Assembly (NCBI RefSeq): GCF_003014695.1
Contig: NZ_PYAS01000012.1
Coordinates: 186,001-250,000 of the forward strand
DNA: 64,000 bases
Origin: Dyadobacter jiangsuensis
Lineage (GTDB): Bacteria; Bacteroidota; Bacteroidia; Cytophagales; Spirosomataceae
Reading direction: 5' to 3'
The notes under the pieces are model-generated. The model worked only from the letters and a program-made list of their open reading frames with translations, was not told where the DNA came from and did not search any database. The translations under genes and the position numbers were made by a program. Within the stretch, counting starts at the first letter, position 1; the number at the start of each line of letters is the position of its first letter. Of this stretch, positions 60,280 to 64,000 are shown piece after piece.

Positions 60280-61128
60280 TTACTCAACCAGGAATTCACG
60301 CAACGTCCCGCGTTCGCGAACCCTTACACCCTTCTCGGTTTGCTCCACCAATGCAGCCTCATACACAGGGTCATGCTCGAAAAGCAATATCCATTGCCCG
60401 GTGACGGCTTGTTGAAGGACGCTTTGTTTTTCTTCCATGGTTTGGAGCGGGCGCATGTCATAGCTCATGAGCCAGGGAATGGGGATGTGATAGGACGATG
60501 GAAAAAGATCGGCGCAGTAGATAATCTTCTGGTTCTTATGCTGGATTACGGGCAGCATCATTTGCTCGGTATGGCCGTCGACGTTCATGAGGCCGATACC
60601 ATTAAAAGGCGACTGGCCATTTTCGATAAACCGCAATTGCCCCGATTCCTGCAACGGAAGTATATTTTCTTTCAAAAAAGAGGCCTTCTCACGCGGATTG
60701 GGGTGGATGGCCCATTGCCAATGGGCTTCGTTCGACCAGTATGTGGCATTAGGGAAGGTCGGTTCGAGGCGGGAGCCGTCGCGGCTGAACTGCACAGCAC
60801 CACCCACGTGGTCGAAATGGAGGTGGGTAAGGAGCACATCGGTAACGTCGGCGGGGCTGAAACCTTTTTCGCCGAGGGATGAATGCAAAGTGGCCTCGCC
60901 GTGGAGATCATAATGCCCGAAAAACTTATCGTCTTGCTTGTTGCCCATGCCGGTATCGACCAATATCAGTTTCGCACCATCCTCGATGAGCAAGCATCGC
61001 ATAGCCCAGGAGCAGAGGTTCTTTTCATCGGCCGGGTTTTGTTTGTTCCAAAGTACTTTCGGAACCACGCCGAACATGGCCCCGCCATCGAGCTTGAAAA
61101 AACCGGTGTCGATGATATGGATTTTCAT
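60280..61128 (-). CDS. MBL-fold metallo-hydrolase
   Basis: A 282-aa protein with the zinc-binding signature LLTHLHFDHVGGAVQF (HxHxDH), LVDTGMGNKQDDKFFG upstream of it, and downstream ligands in GLMNVDGHTEQMMLPV (His) and KIIYCADLFPSSYHIP (Asp). The layout is that of glyoxalase-II/lactonase-like hydrolases, including the AHL-lactonase group. I cannot choose a substrate. There is no signal peptide, so it is cytoplasmic. It lies 20 bp upstream of the antitoxin gene on the same strand and may be cotranscribed with it. Confidence 0.88.
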   Translation of the reverse strand: MKIHIIDTGFFKLDGGAMFGVVPKVLWNKQNPADEKNLCSWAMRCLLIEDGAKLILVDTGMGNKQDDKFFGHYDLHGEATLHSSLGEKGFSPADVTDVLLTHLHFDHVGGAVQFSRDGSRLEPTFPNATYWSNEAHWQWAIHPNPREKASFLKENILPLQESGQLRFIENGQSPFNGIGLMNVDGHTEQMMLPVIQHKNQKIIYCADLFPSSYHIPIPWLMSYDMRPLQTMEEKQSVLQQAVTGQWILLFEHDPVYEAALVEQTEKGVRVRERGTLREFLVE

Positions 61129-61238
61129 AGGGTTTCTTGGATTTAAATCGTCCTTTTCAGTGGAATATCAACATTCTATCGACCTAACATACCATAATTT
61201 TTTCGATCTTCCGACCTGAATTAATAACAAGCCTAACC

Positions 61239-63554
61239 ATGCGCGTACCGTTCCTCTCAGTCAGTTTCCTGTTATTGTCGACTTTTTTTGTTGATAATCA
61301 ATCCTATGCACAAAAAATGCCTGTCGACTACGTGGCAACAATGATCGGTACTGCGCCATCGGCCACGGAGAGCGCGAAAGCGCATAGCGAGGCGGGCAGC
61401 GAATTGAAAGGGCAGACTATACCCGCGGTGGGCGTTCCGAATGGGATGACGCAATGGACGCCGCAGACGCGCTCCACCGAAACCAAGTGCATTGCGCCGT
61501 TTTACTATAACGATAACAAATTTCAGGGTTTCCGCGGTACGCATTGGCTGAATGGCTCGTGTGTGCAGGACTATGGTTCGGTGACGGTCATGCCGCTCTC
61601 GGGTGAGCTCACAACCAATCCGGAAAAGCGGGCCAGCCTGTTCAGCCACGAAAAGGAGCAAAGCACGCCGGACTATTACAGTGTATGGTTGCAGGATCAC
61701 CAGATTAATGCCGAGGTCACCGCGTTGGCGCGTACAGCCCTGATGCGGTTTAAGTTTGAGAGCGGTGAGGAATCTTTTATCATCATCGAACCCAACAGCG
61801 ACGAAGGGGAAGGCTTCGTGGAGGTATTGCGCGAGCGGGGGGAAATTGTGGGCTACAATCCAGTTCACCGCATTTATCAGGGATCAGGGCAGCCGGCGGG
61901 CATCAGCGGATATTTTGTGATCAAGTTTGATAAGAAATTCATGCAGTCGGGCGTCTGGTTGGGTGACACCATTACGCCCATGGGCAGGATACTCACCGGG
62001 AAGGGGAACCGGGAAAAACTCGGTGCCTACGTAGGTTTTGGAGATGAAAAACAGGTGATTACCGTGCGCATTGGCACTTCTTTCACGAGCATTGAGGGAG
62101 CCAGGGCAAATCTCGAAAAAGAATTGGGGACCAAACCATTGGAAGCAGTCCGGAAATCGGCGCGTGAAGCGTGGAATGAAGCATTGGGTAAGGTGAAGGT
62201 AACGGGAAGCGATCATGATAAGGTGCTTTTTTATAGTGCCTTGTACAGGACCAAACTTTCACCAAGGCTCTTCTCCGATGTAGACGGCAGCTATCCTTCG
62301 TTTGGAGGCGGCACGCCGCTGCAAAAAGCGGAGGGTTTCGATTACTATTGCGATTTCAGCATGTGGGATACATTTCGCGCGGCAATGCCTTTGGAAATCA
62401 TGCTCGAACCCAAACGGGCGGGGGATATGGTACAGTCGCTGGTGAAAAAAGCGGAACAGGGCGGTTGGATGCCGATTTTTCCCTGCTGGAACCATTACAC
62501 CGCAGCTATGGTGGGCGACCACGCATTATCCGTAATTGCGGATGCCTATGCCAAGAATGTGCGGAATTTCGATGTGAACAGCGCCTATCAGTTTTTGCAT
62601 AAAAACGCATTCGAGGTGAACGCTAATGCCAAAAGCTACGAGGCCGGGCAGGGACGTCGGGCATTGAAATCCTATTTGCAATATGGCTATGTGCCGCTGG
62701 AAGATAGCGTCTGGCAGGCGTTCCACAAGCGCGAGCAGGTATCGCGCACGCTCGAATATGCGTACGACGATTTTTGTTTATCCACACTGGCAACTGGTTT
62801 AGGTAAAAAGGAAGATGCCGACCAGCTTCGCAGCCGTGCGCTCAATTACCGGCATGTGATAGACCCGTCGACAGGTTATGCACGCGGACGATACGCCGAC
62901 GGGCGCTGGATTGCCCATTTTGATCCTTTTGCGAAACGGGCCAGCTTCATTACCGAAGGTTCGCCGGCGCAATACACGTGGTTTGTACCGCAGGATATCG
63001 CGGGGTTACAAAAGATCATGGGCGGAAAGAACCGTTTCATTGCGAAACTAGACACGTTGTTCGATCAGGGCCATTACTGGCATGGTAACGAGCCGAATCA
63101 CCAGATTGCTTACCTCTACGCATTCGCCGGGCAGCCGTGGAAGACGCAGCAATGGACGCGGACCATTATCCGAAGCGAATACGATACCAGCGTAGGTGGC
63201 CTGAGCGGTAATGAGGACGGCGGGCAAATGTCGGCCTGGCTGGCGTTCAGTATGATGGGCTTTTACCCGGTAGCACCGGGAACGGATCAATATGTGCTCG
63301 GGAGCCCCGTTTTTGAAGAAATTTCCATCGAGACCGGCAAAAACCGCAAGTTTACCGTGAAGGCGAAAGGGGTTTCCGACAATGCCCGCTATATTCAGTC
63401 GGCGACGCTGAACGGCAAGCCTTTCACCCGGACGTACATCACCCATGGCGAGCTTCTGAAAGGCGGCTCCCTGGTGCTGCAAATGGGGGATAAGCCGAAC
63501 AAGGAATGGGGTGGGCAGGCGGCTGATATGCCGTTTTCACTGACTAAAAATTGA
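61239..63554 (+). CDS. GH92 family alpha-1,2-mannosidase
   Basis: A secreted glycosidase of 771 aa (signal peptide ending SYAQK) that should trim alpha-mannose from N-glycans or mannans in a Ca2+-dependent way. GH92 features are YVATMIGTAPSATES and GQTIPAVGVPNGMTQWTP in the N-terminal domain. In the (alpha/alpha)6 domain are FDYYCDFSMWDTFRAAMPLE, GRRALKSYLQYGYVPLED, HGNEPNHQIAYLYAF and GNEDGGQMSAWLAFSMMGFY, with YPVAPGTDQYVLGSPVF following. The length is normal. No SusC/SusD is adjacent on this side. Confidence 0.94.
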   Translation: MRVPFLSVSFLLLSTFFVDNQSYAQKMPVDYVATMIGTAPSATESAKAHSEAGSELKGQTIPAVGVPNGMTQWTPQTRSTETKCIAPFYYNDNKFQGFRGTHWLNGSCVQDYGSVTVMPLSGELTTNPEKRASLFSHEKEQSTPDYYSVWLQDHQINAEVTALARTALMRFKFESGEESFIIIEPNSDEGEGFVEVLRERGEIVGYNPVHRIYQGSGQPAGISGYFVIKFDKKFMQSGVWLGDTITPMGRILTGKGNREKLGAYVGFGDEKQVITVRIGTSFTSIEGARANLEKELGTKPLEAVRKSAREAWNEALGKVKVTGSDHDKVLFYSALYRTKLSPRLFSDVDGSYPSFGGGTPLQKAEGFDYYCDFSMWDTFRAAMPLEIMLEPKRAGDMVQSLVKKAEQGGWMPIFPCWNHYTAAMVGDHALSVIADAYAKNVRNFDVNSAYQFLHKNAFEVNANAKSYEAGQGRRALKSYLQYGYVPLEDSVWQAFHKREQVSRTLEYAYDDFCLSTLATGLGKKEDADQLRSRALNYRHVIDPSTGYARGRYADGRWIAHFDPFAKRASFITEGSPAQYTWFVPQDIAGLQKIMGGKNRFIAKLDTLFDQGHYWHGNEPNHQIAYLYAFAGQPWKTQQWTRTIIRSEYDTSVGGLSGNEDGGQMSAWLAFSMMGFYPVAPGTDQYVLGSPVFEEISIETGKNRKFTVKAKGVSDNARYIQSATLNGKPFTRTYITHGELLKGGSLVLQMGDKPNKEWGGQAADMPFSLTKN

Positions 63555-63608
63555 TCGAATCAGGAGTGGTTACGGGATTGTGAAAATTGTATTTCAAGAA
63601 AGAATGTT

Positions 63609-63641
63609 TTGGTATTTTTCAAGACTACCATATAAAATTTG
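63609..63641 (+). promoter_or_regulatory. Possible promoter for the last gene
   Basis: TTG (63609-63611), a 19-nt spacer, and TATAAAATTTG (63631-63641) lie 60 bp before the ATG. The -7 element has one base too many for an exact TAnnTTTG. Confidence 0.35.
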
Positions 63642-63700
63642 CATTCATAGCGGTTGGTGGCTAAATTCCACAATTCCCATTACTATTCACTCCCAACCCA

Positions 63701-64000
63701 ATGAACCGCAGAAATTTCTTTGAAAAAGCCATTCCGGCAAGCTTCGCGTTAGGCGCTGTGGCGTCGTCCTGTGCGCCGAGAACCGAGTTGAGGTATCCCG
63801 ACAAGCATTTCCACATCAGCCGGGGTTACCACCAGATTCCCAAATTACGTCTTTCAATGGACCGCATTGTGAAGGAAACGGTCGGTTTGCGGCCTTTCCG
63901 TGCCTCCGGCCCGCGGTTGGACGTGGAGCAACTGGGCAACAAGACGATCGTCCATAACTATGGCCACGGCGGCAGTGGGTGGTCGCTATCGTGGGGCACG
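63701..64000 (+). CDS. FAD-dependent oxidoreductase, N-terminal part (permuted DAO-like family)
   Basis: The first 100 codons of a gene cut by the window end. A Tat signal (MNRRNFFEKAIPASFALGAV) is followed by VKETVGLRPFRASGP and VHNYGHGGSGWSLSWGT. In D-amino-acid-oxidase-type enzymes this NYGHGGSGWSLSWG motif lies near the C-terminus, where it contacts FAD. Here it comes before any Rossmann domain. That fits a Bacteroidota family in which the FAD-binding part follows, which must be checked beyond 64000. It is probably a periplasmic flavin oxidase of unknown substrate. Confidence 0.75.
   Translation, partial: MNRRNFFEKAIPASFALGAVASSCAPRTELRYPDKHFHISRGYHQIPKLRLSMDRIVKETVGLRPFRASGPRLDVEQLGNKTIVHNYGHGGSGWSLSWGT

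Noticed and set aside
1..64000. tRNA, rRNA, insertion sequences, prophage genes
   Set aside because: No cloverleaf, rRNA-like stretch, transposase, integrase or phage protein was recognised on either strand by eye.

Overview
The window looks like chromosomal DNA of a Bacteroidota bacterium, most likely a Cytophagales member close to Dyadobacter or Spirosoma. This rests on three SusC/SusD pairs, two ECF-sigma/FecR cassettes feeding STN-type TonB-dependent receptors, a type IX secretion sorting domain, gene starts without obvious Shine-Dalgarno sites, promoter candidates of the form TTG-N17-21-TAnnTTYG, and a GC content near 50%. The genus is inference. I see no rRNA, tRNA, insertion sequence, prophage or CRISPR array.

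Layout. 1-600: tail of a probable glycoside hydrolase, a terminator and a small hypothetical gene. 596-18123: a nutrient-acquisition locus with a sulfatase, a T9SS-secreted protein, ECF sigma, FecR, SusC, SusD, two tandem FAD-dependent oxidoreductases, an MFS transporter, a gluconate-2-dehydrogenase-subunit-3-like protein and its GMC oxidoreductase. It resembles a polysaccharide utilisation locus (PUL) whose enzymes are a sulfatase and oxidoreductases rather than glycosidases. 18299-25088: a second sigma/FecR/SusC/SusD set with no enzyme attached. 25186-30400 (minus): a phosphate-scavenging unit of TonB receptor, beta-helix lipoprotein and beta-propeller phytase, followed upstream by a membrane-tethered TPR/HTH regulator and xylose isomerase. 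34013-47285: mostly housekeeping (PpiD-type foldase, SCP2 protein, Gfo/Idh/MocA oxidoreductase, pdxJ, YqeY, CvpA, rlmN, PiT phosphate transporter, nadA-nadB). 47282-59052: a SusC/SusD pair with a large VCBS/ASPIC-UnbV protein, bracketed by two vanadium-haloperoxidase-like paralogues. 59041-61128 (minus): patatin, a truncated PIN toxin with its antitoxin, and an MBL-fold hydrolase. 61239-64000: a GH92 mannosidase and the start of a permuted-looking FAD oxidoreductase.

The most unusual content is non-coding. Between 38740 and 39775 there are five copies of a 215-bp unit in exact register. Each copy carries four very short hairpins, and the copies alternate as A-B-A-B-C. Separately, at least four intergenic regions (12.3, 15.5, 16.3 and 40.5 kb) share an architecture but not a sequence: a block of short tandem repeats, a spacer, then the reverse complement of the same kind of repeats. 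At 15.5 and 40.5 kb the repeats are decamers of the form GTCARGTGTT facing TGACAAYNNN. At 40.5 kb two nested layers of such arms enclose the divergent pdxJ/yqeY start region.

How the genes may work together: the STN-type receptors should signal through FecR to their ECF sigma factors when substrate is bound. The third SusC lacks the STN domain and has no sigma cassette, so it is probably controlled differently. Phytase plus TonB receptor plus PiT transporter give a plausible route for organic phosphate, although PiT lies about 13 kb away.
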